From Runella sp. MFBS21 (lineage in GTDB: Bacteria > Bacteroidota > Bacteroidia > Cytophagales > Spirosomataceae): a DNA stretch of 64,000 nucleotides. The notes under the pieces were generated by a model, which had not been told where the DNA came from, made no database searches, and was given only the letters and a program-made list of their open reading frames with translations. Shown here piece after piece: positions 8,098-16,699 of this stretch. The stretch is taken from NCBI RefSeq assembly GCF_029433105.1, contig NZ_JARNTW010000005.1, positions 253,659 through 317,658 on the forward strand, in the 5' to 3' direction. A program made the position numbers and the translations under genes. How positions within the stretch are numbered: position 1 is the first letter of the stretch; the number at the start of each line of letters is the position of its first letter.

Positions 8098-8390
8098 GAA
8101 AACAGTACCCGACTTTCCAAGTTTAGTTTGCGAGTTATGAAAAACTTGGAAAGTCAATATTTTGAATACGAACAGCCATTTTGAAAACAATACCCGACTT
8201 TCCAAGTTTAGTTTGCGAATTATGAGAAACTTGGAAAGTCAATATTTTGAATACGAACAGCCATTTTGAAAACAGTACCCGACTTTCCAAGTTTAGCTTG
8301 CGAGTTATGAGAAACTTGGAAAGTCACTTTTGAAGACCTAGTCAGACTTTCCAAGTAAAAGTCAATATTTTAGAATAACAGCCATTTTAA
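8098..8390. repeat. Three tandem 85-bp repeats, each an inverted repeat, plus a partial fourth
   Basis: Units start at 8098, 8183 and 8268 (exact 85-nt period). Each carries the 14-nt arms GACTTTCCAAGTTT and AAACTTGGAAAGTC around a 17-nt spacer (first copy 8110-8123 and 8141-8154). A degenerate partial copy follows at 8331-8390. It is non-coding and lies between divergent genes. Related single copies with the same 17-nt spacer are at 56001-56041 and 61375-61411. Confidence 0.9.
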
Positions 8391-8524
8391 ACGAATAAAA
8401 GGCAGTTTGTGACCGAATCTTTCATTTTATCGTTCTCTTACAAACTGCCTTCTCTCCCAAAACCGTTTGTCAAGATAATTTTACCGCTTATGTAAAAAAA
8501 GGTAGCTTGTATAACAAAGTACCA

Positions 8525-8532
8525 TACCTTTG
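8525..8532 (+). promoter_or_regulatory. Possible -7 element for the beta-barrel gene
   Basis: TACCTTTG matches TAnnTTTG and lies 36 nt before the start codon at 8569. The upstream TTG at 8507-8509 is only 15 nt away, so the -33 part is weak. Confidence 0.4.
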
Positions 8533-8568
8533 AAGCAGTAATTAAACAACAGCCATAAAACAACAGCC

Positions 8569-11013
8569 ATGAAAACTTCTATAAGTTTTGCTGCAGCAGC
8601 ATTGCTGCTCTGTTCGTCCGTTTTTGCTCAAAGTCCTATTCGGGGAAAAGTTTCGGGAGAGGCGCAAGAACCTAACGGAAAGCCACTTTCCTTTGCGACA
8701 ATCCTTTTGCTAAAAGTCGCTGATTCGACCTTGGTGAAAGGTGCCATCACAAGCGAAAGTGGAAATTATGAAATCGAAAATGTAAGTGGGGGCCGCTACT
8801 TGATAGCCGCTTCGATGATGGGATTTCAGAAAACTTATTCTTCTCCCTTTGAAATCACTGCCCAAGCTACCGATATAAAAATGCCCGTGCTTAAGGTGTT
8901 GGAAAATGCCCAAACATTACAGGAAGTAAAGGTTGTAACCAAGAAACCTTTTGTGGAGCAGCAAATCGACCGCATGGTAGTTAATGTCGAAAACAGCATT
9001 GTGTCGGCAGGTGGAACAGCCCTCGAAATTTTGGAAAAAGCGCCGGGCGTCACTATCGACCGTCAAAATGACCGCCTTCAACTTAAGGGACGCCAAGGTG
9101 TGATGGTGATGATTGACGGTAAATTGCAACAGATCTCAATGCAAGATTTGATGAATATGCTCCAATCAATGCCAAGTGATAATGTCGAAAAAATTGAACT
9201 TATCACCAACCCTCCTGCCAAATACGATGCCGCTGGTAATACAGGGATAATCAATATAGTGTTGAAGAAAAACAAAAACTTTGGGACTAATGGAAATTAT
9301 ACCCTTGGGGCAGGCTATGGACGATACGAAAAACTCAATGCTTCGATAGGTCTAAATCACCGCAACGCTAAAGTCAATTCGTTTGGAAATGTAAGTGTTT
9401 TTCATGGACGTTTCCAAAATACCCAAAGCATCGACCGTACGATTGCCTACAAAGATCAAATCACCTATTTGGATCAAAATAGCCCTCGCGTTGGCAATCC
9501 CCAAAACTTGAGCTTTAGAGCAGGTATGGACTTCTTTGTAAGCAAAAAAACAACATTAGGTGTATTGGCTAGTGGCTTCTTGAATCAGTTTCGGATGAAT
9601 GGAATCTCAAGTACTGACTTTTATGACAAAACCAATACGCTCACTAGTCGCTTTGAAACCGATACCTATAACCATAATCGCTTGGACAATTATACTGGTA
9701 ATTTCAACTTAAAGCATGATTTTGGCAAAGGACGTGAATTGACCGCCGACTTAGATTATTCTTTCTTCAACGGAAACTCTGGTAACGACCTCAATACTAC
9801 TTATTTTACACCTGCTGGAGCAGTGACAAGTAAAGACATTGTCCGTAATATCATGCCTTCGACTATTGGCATCGCAGCGGCCAAAGTAGACTATATTCAA
9901 CCTTTGAAAAACGGGAAGTTTGAAGCGGGAGCCAAAAGTAGTTTGGTCGATTCTGACAATGATATGAGATTTGAAAACCAAGTAGATAATCAGTGGATAT
10001 TAGATCCTACGCGCTCAAATCGTTTCAAATACAAAGAAAATATCAACGCTGCCTACGCTAACTATAGCACCAAACTCAACAAAAAGACGCAGCTACAAGT
10101 GGGACTAAGGGCCGAACATACACACTCTGAAGGTAACTCCGTAACATTGAATAATATCGTGACGCGCGACTATGTCAATTTGTTTCCAAGTGTGTTTGTA
10201 TCACGAACTTTAGATACCAACAACGTCTTGAATATTTCGTATAGTCGTCGTATCGACCGCCCCAATTACCGCAACTTGAATCCGTTTCAGTTCTTTTTAG
10301 ACCCGCTTACTTTTGAGCAAGGCAATCCTAATTTGCGTCCACAGTTTACGAATTCCTTCCAGATTACGCACGTTTTCAAAGGTGCATTCTCGACTACTTT
10401 GGGATATAGCCGTATCAACGATGTGATTGCTAACCAAATACCCAAACAAATCCCAGAAGAAAACAAAACGTATGTGACTACCGAAAACCTTGAACATCAG
10501 GATAGTTATAACCTAACGTTGAGTTTGCCCATCCCGATAAATAAATGGTGGACAATGCAAAACAACATCAGCGCGTTCTATAATCGATATCGTTCTTTCT
10601 ATTATGGTGCCGATTTGGACTTGGGGCAGTTTGGAGCTAGTGTGTTTGTGATGAACAATTTCACCTTACCCAAAGGCTATACAGCAGAGGTAAGTGGATT
10701 CTGGAATTCTCCTACCCAATACAACCTTTTGTTTGCAAAAGCACAAGGGCAGATAAGTGCGGGAGTTGCCAAATCCCTTTGGAATCGTAAGGCGTCGCTG
10801 AGAGTCAATATCAATGATATATTTTTCTTGAATCGATTTGCAGGAACAGTGAAGTACCAAGATTTGGATTTCAAAATCAATTCACGTTGGGAAAGCCGTC
10901 AAGTGAGAGTGTCGTTTACTTATCGTTTCGGGAATCAAAATGTGAAGGCAGCGCGTCAACGTAGCACCAGTACAGAAGACTTACGGAATCGTGCCAATTC
11001 GGGTCAGCAATAG
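8569..11013 (+). CDS. Outer-membrane beta-barrel protein with CarboxypepD_reg and plug domains (TonB-receptor-like)
   Basis: 814 residues. A signal peptide (MKTSISFAAAALLLCSSVFAQ) is followed by a carboxypeptidase-regulatory-like Ig domain (residues about 25-110, KPLSFATILLLKVADS). Next comes a plug-like region (about 120-225, LEILEKAPGVTIDRQND, then YDAAGNTGIINIVLKK) and a long barrel of alternating aromatic strands ending VSFTYRFGNQ plus a polar tail. This layout fits the Bacteroidota outer-membrane beta-barrel family related to TonB-dependent receptors. No classic TonB box is obvious and no SusD partner is present, so a nutrient role is not shown. It is convergent with the LytTR regulator gene and separated from it by a bidirectional-looking terminator. 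Confidence 0.88.
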   Translation: MKTSISFAAAALLLCSSVFAQSPIRGKVSGEAQEPNGKPLSFATILLLKVADSTLVKGAITSESGNYEIENVSGGRYLIAASMMGFQKTYSSPFEITAQATDIKMPVLKVLENAQTLQEVKVVTKKPFVEQQIDRMVVNVENSIVSAGGTALEILEKAPGVTIDRQNDRLQLKGRQGVMVMIDGKLQQISMQDLMNMLQSMPSDNVEKIELITNPPAKYDAAGNTGIINIVLKKNKNFGTNGNYTLGAGYGRYEKLNASIGLNHRNAKVNSFGNVSVFHGRFQNTQSIDRTIAYKDQITYLDQNSPRVGNPQNLSFRAGMDFFVSKKTTLGVLASGFLNQFRMNGISSTDFYDKTNTLTSRFETDTYNHNRLDNYTGNFNLKHDFGKGRELTADLDYSFFNGNSGNDLNTTYFTPAGAVTSKDIVRNIMPSTIGIAAAKVDYIQPLKNGKFEAGAKSSLVDSDNDMRFENQVDNQWILDPTRSNRFKYKENINAAYANYSTKLNKKTQLQVGLRAEHTHSEGNSVTLNNIVTRDYVNLFPSVFVSRTLDTNNVLNISYSRRIDRPNYRNLNPFQFFLDPLTFEQGNPNLRPQFTNSFQITHVFKGAFSTTLGYSRINDVIANQIPKQIPEENKTYVTTENLEHQDSYNLTLSLPIPINKWWTMQNNISAFYNRYRSFYYGADLDLGQFGASVFVMNNFTLPKGYTAEVSGFWNSPTQYNLLFAKAQGQISAGVAKSLWNRKASLRVNINDIFFLNRFAGTVKYQDLDFKINSRWESRQVRVSFTYRFGNQNVKAARQRSTSTEDLRNRANSGQQ

Positions 11014-11154
11014 TCATCTTATATTGCTTAGAAATGTTTGTCTATAAATTTAATGGTTGCAATGATGTAACTTTTTGACAAACTCAGAGTATCAACAATA
11101 TCAAAGGAGAATCAAAAGCATTGAAAAATTTAGTTTAGGTTAAGAAAACGTCGG

Positions 11155-11189
11155 AAAGCCGTACTTCAATTGAGGTACGGCTTTTTTTT
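11155..11189 (+). terminator. Rho-independent terminator
   Basis: Arms AAAGCCGTAC (11155-11164) and GTACGGCTTT (11175-11184) with a 10-nt loop, followed by a run of eight T. It ends the beta-barrel transcript and could also work for the convergent response regulator gene. Confidence 0.85.
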
Positions 11190-11190
11190 G

Positions 11191-11934
11191 CTAACGACGC
11201 GACGAAAACAAATGTAAAAACTCTTCTCTTTTTGTACGGGCGAGTTTGGCCTGAAGTTGGTTGCTCATAATGATTACATTCCAGTCTCCGCTTTTGTATT
11301 CTTTGATGTGTTTTAGGTTGATAATAAATTGTTTATGGGACCTGAAAAAACCTTTTTCGGAAAGTATTTCGTCAAAATAAGCCAATGTTTTAGAGGCTAC
11401 TACGAGCTTATTGTCTTTTAGATAAAATCGCGAATAGTTGCTGTCGGCTTCTATCAAAATAATGTCATCAAAGTCTAAAAACTGTACACCGTTTAAAGTA
11501 GAAATAGTTACTTTTTCAAACTTTCCTCTTTGATAATTATGATAAAGACTTTGGAGTTGTTCGCTACGGTTGGTGTTGATGGTTTGAAGGCGTGTAATCG
11601 CCGCCACTAATTCATGTTCATCAATAGGTTTTAGTAAATAATCAAAGGCGCTGAATTTGAATGCTTTAATGGCAAACTTGTCGTAAGCGGTAGTAAAAAT
11701 GATCGCAAAGTTGAGGTGCTCTGCCTGAATAGATTCGAGCATTTGAAACCCATTCATTTGGGGCATTTCAATGTCTAGAAAAACCAAATCAGGACGGTGT
11801 TTTTCAATACTTTTCCTGCCTTCTACACCATCTTTACATTCGTCAATGATTTTGATTTGTGGACAATATTTGTCGATTATCCGAACTAAGACATTGCGGC
11901 AGTGAGGTTCGTCGTCGATAATAATAGCGTTCAT
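11191..11934 (-). CDS. LytTR-family response regulator
   Basis: 247-residue cytoplasmic transcription factor. The receiver domain (1-120) has the acid pair Asp7-Asp8, phospho-acceptor Asp54 in LVFLDIEMPQMNGF and conserved Lys in LLKPIDEHEL. The C-terminal LytTR DNA-binding domain (about 140-245) has SNYSRFYL, LAYFDEIL and FFRSHKQFIINLKHI. Its ATG overlaps the stop of the upstream sensor kinase by 4 nt (ATGA), so the two are translationally coupled. It is the only response regulator in this part of the window, although two kinases with identical transmitter domains lie upstream. A likely target is the sequence repeated at 14236, 16516 and 31144, which contains a GTT core like LytTR half-sites; this is inferred. 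Confidence 0.93.
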   Translation of the reverse strand: MNAIIIDDEPHCRNVLVRIIDKYCPQIKIIDECKDGVEGRKSIEKHRPDLVFLDIEMPQMNGFQMLESIQAEHLNFAIIFTTAYDKFAIKAFKFSAFDYLLKPIDEHELVAAITRLQTINTNRSEQLQSLYHNYQRGKFEKVTISTLNGVQFLDFDDIILIEADSNYSRFYLKDNKLVVASKTLAYFDEILSEKGFFRSHKQFIINLKHIKEYKSGDWNVIIMSNQLQAKLARTKREEFLHLFSSRR

Positions 11935-12530
11935 ATGGGTATTTCGATAATAACGCGTGTTCCGGTGGGATTGGTCAAATCTTGGGTCGCGATAGTGGCG
12001 TCGAGGTTATAGAGTTGTTTGAAAATATCAAGTCTTTGGGAAGTGATTTTCATACCAAAGGATTTATGATTGGTAGAAGTTTTGCTTTTGAGTTCGGCGG
12101 CTTTGAGTCTACCGATACCGTCATCTTCGACCACGATTTGGATGCTTTTGTCTTTGGGTTGGGAGATGAAGATTTTGACCCACCCATGTTCTTCTTTTTG
12201 CATGATTCCATGCCAAATGGCATTTTCGACAAAAGGCTGAATGAGCAGAGGTGGAATTTCAATGAAATCGTCTTCGATGAGTGGGTCGATTTGAATGATA
12301 AAGTCAAACTTATCGCTAAACCTGAGTTTTTCCATTTCGAGGTACAGGTGCAGGGTTTCGATTTCGTTTTTGAGGGTAATTTTTTCTGATTTTGAGTTTT
12401 CGAGTACCAGCCTAATGAGTTTAGAGAATTTGGTGAGATAGACCGAGACATGCTCGGTATCGTTGTTGAGGGCGTAGCTTTTGATAGAATTGAGGCAATT
12501 GAAGATAAAATGTGGATTCATCTGCGAGCG
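11927..12530 (-). repeat. 604-bp perfect direct repeat, copy 1 (kinase 1 transmitter)
   Basis: Identical base for base to 14377-14980 (constant offset 2450). It runs from the Arg codon just before SQMNPHF in kinase 1 through its stop codon and into the first codons of the LytTR gene. Flanking DNA on both sides is different. Confidence 0.98.
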
Positions 12531-14042
12531 TAGCGCCATCATTTCGGTTTCGGAAAGACGCTGTTGAAAAACTCCCTCCTTTTCAATAAATAGTGCTTTT
12601 TGACGGGATTGATGAAATAAAAACCAGCCTACCAAAAATGCAAAAAGAAAAAGCATAACAAAAGACCCCGTCAGAATGTTTTGTTTTTGGTTTTGTAGAT
12701 AAAGGCTTTGCCGAAGTTCATTGATTTTTAGATTTCGAATAATAAGTTCTTGGCGAGACTGTGCTTCGGCTGCTTGGGTCTTTAAACGTTGTCTTTCGGC
12801 TTTGCGTAGTAGTTCGGCAGTTCTGGCTTTTTGGTATAGAAACTTGTTTTTAGAGTCGGCTTTGAGTCTATTCATGATGCTTTGCCGTTCTAAATCCATT
12901 AATTTTTGTTGTTGAATTTGGAGTTGTTTCCAATTTTCTAGTTCAAACTTTTCTCTTTCAAATTGACTTTGTACGGCAGATACTTGTTTGTCTCTTATTT
13001 TACTAATCGTGAGAGCATTAAGCTCAGTGAATTTTTCATGATACTGAAGTGCTTTTTCCCAATTATTTTGTGCTTTGTAGACTTTATAAAGTGCAAAATA
13101 GGAGTTCTCATCCACTAGCGGGACATTGTCATTATGTCCAATTACTTTCTGGGCATATTGAAGGGCATTGTCGTATTGGTTCATCAAGACGGAGAGTTTT
13201 GCTAAATTACTCCAAACTTCTATCAACTGATTTTTTAAGTTGAGCTTATTCCAAATGTTTTCTGCCTTTTGAAAAAAATATAAAGCATCCTCATATTTTT
13301 TTAGGTAGACATAATTATCTGCTAAATCTCCATAAATCCAAGCTTTACTACTTTCTGAGCCATATTGAGATAGTTTTTCGATTGCAATCGTGAGATACGT
13401 TTCTGCTTTTGCAAAATCATTCAGCTTTTGATAGTTTTTTGCAATTCCTTGATAAATATTGGCATAGTGGCTTGCGATGCTTACGTCTAAAGTATTTATT
13501 TTGATAAGCTCAAGTGCTTCTAAGTACAGCGTTAGAGATTGTTCGTATTGCCGCATTTCGAAGTAGATTTCCCCTAAATTGTTTTTAAACCGAAACGCAT
13601 TTTCTTGGCTAAATCGTCGATTGTCGAGGTTTTTGATTGCTTCATAATTAAGGCGTATAGCTTCTGGAAAATTGATATTGGCAATGCGTTGATAGTATTC
13701 TGCAACGATATATCCTCGCAATAAATAATCTCTATTTTTTAAGAGCTGACTTTCTTGAATGAGTTGGTTGGCGTAGTACAGAGACGTATCACGGCGTCCG
13801 TTCCAGATACGATATACGGTACCCAGAAAATAAAGCGTATAAAGTTTTGTAGTGTCTGTTTGGAAAGAACGCGGGATTTGAGATAAATAAACCATCTGTC
13901 GCTTGCCTAGTTGGGCAAGGCTATCTAAGTACATTTTATTACCCCGTTTGTCAAAGTTCACTTTGGGGAATGTAGTGATTTGGGCTATAGTTTTGTAAGT
14001 GACATTTCCCAAAATTACCACTAAAAATAAAATCACTCGCAT
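11931..14042 (-). CDS. TPR-containing LytS-type sensor histidine kinase
   Basis: 703 residues. A signal peptide (MRVILFLVVILGNVTYKTIAQ) leads into several TPR repeats (about 90-340), a coiled coil (about 345-450) and one transmembrane helix (about 459-478). The His_kinase domain has the phospho-His near 511 in SQMNPHFIFNCLNSIKSYAL, and the ATPase part has PPLLIQPFVENAIWHG and the G1 box VVEDDGIGR. The sensor is thus periplasmic TPR and the kinase cytoplasmic. It is coupled to the LytTR gene by an ATGA overlap. Its last 200 codons are identical in DNA to the next kinase gene (604 bp without a mismatch). A good promoter lies at 14121-14151. Confidence 0.93.
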   Translation of the reverse strand: MRVILFLVVILGNVTYKTIAQITTFPKVNFDKRGNKMYLDSLAQLGKRQMVYLSQIPRSFQTDTTKLYTLYFLGTVYRIWNGRRDTSLYYANQLIQESQLLKNRDYLLRGYIVAEYYQRIANINFPEAIRLNYEAIKNLDNRRFSQENAFRFKNNLGEIYFEMRQYEQSLTLYLEALELIKINTLDVSIASHYANIYQGIAKNYQKLNDFAKAETYLTIAIEKLSQYGSESSKAWIYGDLADNYVYLKKYEDALYFFQKAENIWNKLNLKNQLIEVWSNLAKLSVLMNQYDNALQYAQKVIGHNDNVPLVDENSYFALYKVYKAQNNWEKALQYHEKFTELNALTISKIRDKQVSAVQSQFEREKFELENWKQLQIQQQKLMDLERQSIMNRLKADSKNKFLYQKARTAELLRKAERQRLKTQAAEAQSRQELIIRNLKINELRQSLYLQNQKQNILTGSFVMLFLFAFLVGWFLFHQSRQKALFIEKEGVFQQRLSETEMMALRSQMNPHFIFNCLNSIKSYALNNDTEHVSVYLTKFSKLIRLVLENSKSEKITLKNEIETLHLYLEMEKLRFSDKFDFIIQIDPLIEDDFIEIPPLLIQPFVENAIWHGIMQKEEHGWVKIFISQPKDKSIQIVVEDDGIGRLKAAELKSKTSTNHKSFGMKITSQRLDIFKQLYNLDATIATQDLTNPTGTRVIIEIPI

Positions 14043-14087
14043 GATTCAGGTAGATAAAAAGCATAGACAGCGGATGTGATATTGAAA

Positions 14088-14110
14088 TAAGATATTTAAA
14101 AAATATCTTA
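14088..14110. promoter_or_regulatory. Perfect 10-bp palindrome in the kinase 1 leader
   Basis: TAAGATATTT, a 3-nt AAA spacer, then AAATATCTTA. It sits just downstream of the predicted transcription start of kinase 1, where an operator or leader hairpin could act. Confidence 0.5.
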
Positions 14111-14120
14111 TCGTCCACCA

Positions 14121-14151
14121 CAAATCTACACTTTGAGCGAGTATTACCAAA
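14121..14151 (-). promoter_or_regulatory. Promoter of the TPR kinase/LytTR operon
   Basis: On the minus strand, TTTG (complement of 14148-14151), a 19-nt spacer and TAGATTTG (complement of 14121-14128) match the Bacteroidota consensus exactly. The start of transcription would be near 14114, about 70 nt before the ATG. Confidence 0.75.
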
Positions 14152-14235
14152 AATGAGGCTTTCTATGAAGGGAAGTTTAGGAGGTTTATAGACTCATTTT
14201 AAGGACAAAAAAGCAGTTTTTGGCCTATTCATAGG

Positions 14236-14296
14236 ACGTACACTCACTCAACCTATCACTACACTCAATGAAGATACCGTTTGCTAAATTTTGTTC
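14236..14296. promoter_or_regulatory. Shared upstream element, copy A
   Basis: Shares with copies at 16516 and 31144 the blocks CACTCA, CACTCAATG and TACCGTTTGCT followed by TTTT. It lies in the spacer between kinase 2 (end) and kinase 1 (start), about 85 nt upstream of the kinase 1 -33 box. It is less conserved on the right side than copies B and C. Confidence 0.7.
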
Positions 14297-14376
14297 TAAA
14301 TGCCTATTGAAACAAAAAATAATGCAAAAATACCTCGAAAAGAATTGCCTAAAAAGTCAAAAAGAGAAGAAGAAGC

Positions 14377-14980
14377 GCGTTCATATGGGTATTTCGATAA
14401 TAACGCGTGTTCCGGTGGGATTGGTCAAATCTTGGGTCGCGATAGTGGCGTCGAGGTTATAGAGTTGTTTGAAAATATCAAGTCTTTGGGAAGTGATTTT
14501 CATACCAAAGGATTTATGATTGGTAGAAGTTTTGCTTTTGAGTTCGGCGGCTTTGAGTCTACCGATACCGTCATCTTCGACCACGATTTGGATGCTTTTG
14601 TCTTTGGGTTGGGAGATGAAGATTTTGACCCACCCATGTTCTTCTTTTTGCATGATTCCATGCCAAATGGCATTTTCGACAAAAGGCTGAATGAGCAGAG
14701 GTGGAATTTCAATGAAATCGTCTTCGATGAGTGGGTCGATTTGAATGATAAAGTCAAACTTATCGCTAAACCTGAGTTTTTCCATTTCGAGGTACAGGTG
14801 CAGGGTTTCGATTTCGTTTTTGAGGGTAATTTTTTCTGATTTTGAGTTTTCGAGTACCAGCCTAATGAGTTTAGAGAATTTGGTGAGATAGACCGAGACA
14901 TGCTCGGTATCGTTGTTGAGGGCGTAGCTTTTGATAGAATTGAGGCAATTGAAGATAAAATGTGGATTCATCTGCGAGCG
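14377..14980 (-). repeat. 604-bp perfect direct repeat, copy 2 (kinase 2 transmitter)
   Basis: Identical to 11927-12530. It includes the kinase 2 stop codon and carries over the first seven bases of the response regulator gene (ATGAACG). After that the sequence diverges and an 11-codon frame ends in TAG, so no regulator follows this copy. Confidence 0.98.
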
Positions 14981-16384
14981 CAAGGCGGAGATTTCTACCT
15001 CCGCGATTTTTTGCTGAAACATATCCGTAATTTGTCGAATGCGTTGTTCTTCCAATTGTTTGTTTTGAAGCTCATTTTCATTGATTCGGAGATTTAGTTC
15101 ATTCTCAAGTCGAGCCATATAGTTTTTTTGAAGAGCAAGATGTTCCTGTCTTATCAAGCGTGTACGTTCGCTGAGTGCTAAAGAAAAGAAGGCCAATTCC
15201 CAGATAGTACCACAGCCAAAAGAGACCAAAGGACTTAGCCAAAAATCATTTACCTCTTTGATTTCTAGTACCTCTCTAATCACCGCTATAGTAGCTGCCA
15301 ACAATACCCCACAAGTGCCTATCAGAATAAGACGAGTCTGGGGTATGGCAGAAAAACCTGTTTTGAAGACAATGATAGCGATTAGTAAATTGGTGAATAC
15401 CAACAACATATCTGCGTAGTCGGTGAGGTGTAAGTCGTAGTGCCTAATGGCAAATACCGCAAACACAAAACAAATCAACATAATCACTAAGCTGCCTTTT
15501 AGAAAGCGATGAATGGCTTTGCTGTGATGCTCTATTGATAGAAAAGAATTTAAAAAAAGTAAATAGGTAATTTGGACTAAAAACTGAACCGCGATAGCCC
15601 AAGGAAGAAATCGTCTATCGTCTTTGAGATTGGTGAGAACCCCTAACTTAAAAGAACGATCGAGTTCGGTAAAAAAGAAAAACGAATTGACTAAAAGATA
15701 ACTCGCCCAAAAGCCATAAGGGAGATCTTTGCCATAAGCGTACTGGACAAACGCAAAAATTCCCAAGAAAAAACACAATCCAATCACCATCCATATAAAG
15801 ATATAGCGTTGGGAATAGTTAAAATCAATTTGAGGAAGCAAACGCTTAAAGGTACTCTCGGCGTATAATTCTGGGTGGAAGTCGCTAAAATGCCTAGAAA
15901 GTGAAGTACGAATCCAATAAGTGACCGTTTGGTGAGGTAAAACACTAAAAGAAATTTGGTTGTGGTTGTTGAAGAAGGATTTTTGGAGATTACTTTGATG
16001 AACTACTCTATATTCTTTTTTGAAGACATCATCGAGGTGTATATCTCCTGCCCACAATACCAAACGAAGCGTGTCTTTGGGATGAGTATTGTTGATATTT
16101 AGCCTTACCCAAGTCGTGACAGATTTATGTCTAAGTGCCAAATCAGGGTTATACTTCTCAAATACGATGTTGTGTGGGAAGGCTGCTGGATTAAAATTAT
16201 TGTAATAAAATCGGCAATAATCAATCACCGATAGATAGCCTTCGGGCAAAGTACCATTTAAGAAAAGGGTGTCTTTGTCGGTAGTTTGTGCCAAGCAAAA
16301 GCTCTGACATCCCAAAATAAACCAAATTCCCCAAAGCAACTTTGAAAAGTAAGAGGAAGCAGTACTTGATTCTGAACGAGGCAT
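14381..16384 (-). CDS. 7TMR-DISM LytS-type sensor histidine kinase without its own regulator
   Basis: 667 residues from the ATG at 16384 (MPRSESSTASSYFSKLLWG); a GTG 13 codons earlier lies inside the promoter and is rejected. A signal peptide ends at FCLAQ. A periplasmic 7TMR-DISMED2-like beta domain (about 35-180) is followed by seven transmembrane helices (about 190-400), a coiled coil and the His_kinase domain (phospho-His near 475 in SQMNPHFIFN, G1 box VVEDDGIGR). From that Ser onward protein and DNA equal kinase 1. It therefore senses something different but should phosphorylate the same LytTR regulator. The gene ends with no regulator gene after it. It has its own consensus promoter. 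Confidence 0.93.
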   Translation of the reverse strand: MPRSESSTASSYFSKLLWGIWFILGCQSFCLAQTTDKDTLFLNGTLPEGYLSVIDYCRFYYNNFNPAAFPHNIVFEKYNPDLALRHKSVTTWVRLNINNTHPKDTLRLVLWAGDIHLDDVFKKEYRVVHQSNLQKSFFNNHNQISFSVLPHQTVTYWIRTSLSRHFSDFHPELYAESTFKRLLPQIDFNYSQRYIFIWMVIGLCFFLGIFAFVQYAYGKDLPYGFWASYLLVNSFFFFTELDRSFKLGVLTNLKDDRRFLPWAIAVQFLVQITYLLFLNSFLSIEHHSKAIHRFLKGSLVIMLICFVFAVFAIRHYDLHLTDYADMLLVFTNLLIAIIVFKTGFSAIPQTRLILIGTCGVLLAATIAVIREVLEIKEVNDFWLSPLVSFGCGTIWELAFFSLALSERTRLIRQEHLALQKNYMARLENELNLRINENELQNKQLEEQRIRQITDMFQQKIAEVEISALRSQMNPHFIFNCLNSIKSYALNNDTEHVSVYLTKFSKLIRLVLENSKSEKITLKNEIETLHLYLEMEKLRFSDKFDFIIQIDPLIEDDFIEIPPLLIQPFVENAIWHGIMQKEEHGWVKIFISQPKDKSIQIVVEDDGIGRLKAAELKSKTSTNHKSFGMKITSQRLDIFKQLYNLDATIATQDLTNPTGTRVIIEIPI

Positions 16385-16422
16385 ATCGTGTATTTTAAAG
16401 TGCCCAAAAAAGCCACCTACCA

Positions 16423-16453
16423 CAAAGCTACATTTAAGAATGACATCCCCAAA
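16423..16453 (-). promoter_or_regulatory. Promoter of the 7TMR-DISM kinase
   Basis: Minus strand: TTTG (complement of 16450-16453), a 19-nt spacer and TAGCTTTG (complement of 16423-16430). It has the same layout as the kinase 1 promoter. The predicted start is near 16416, about 32 nt before the ATG at 16384. Confidence 0.75.
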
Positions 16454-16515
16454 AACATGGCAGGAGGGGAGTTTTAGAAGTTACAAAAAACGGATTTTGG
16501 AGGCACTTTTTCCGA

Positions 16516-16614
16516 ACACACACTCAGCCAACTCCCTACTACACTCAATGCCTCTACCGTTTGCTCAGTTTTGAATTGAATCTAAATCAAATGAGTGAAG
16601 ATTAGCGCTGGAAA
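16516..16614. promoter_or_regulatory. Shared upstream element, copy B
   Basis: Matches copy C (31144-31242) over nearly its whole length, including CCAACTCC, CACTCAATG, CTACCGTTTGCTCAGTTTT and GTGAAGATTAGC. It lies between kinase 2 and the FN3 lipoprotein gene, about 85 nt before the lipoprotein start. Confidence 0.75.
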
Positions 16615-16699
16615 TCAAAAAAATCGTCTTAGGCGTGATTTTGGTAAAAGCGATGGTTTCTCTTTTCTACTATCAATCCTTAGGGTATAAAATTTTATA

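Noticed and set aside
14300-14839. 179-residue plus-strand frame (and its twin at 11982-12389)
   Set aside because: Both are antisense to the identical kinase modules; they look conserved only because the DNA was duplicated.
11191-16384. Diversity-generating retroelement or phase-variable invertase as cause of the duplicated kinase module
   Set aside because: No reverse transcriptase or recombinase gene was found in the window, there are no template-type A changes, and the two copies are direct, not inverted.
16385-16423. GTG start for the 7TMR-DISM kinase
   Set aside because: It overlaps the -7 promoter box and would put 13 extra residues before the signal peptide.
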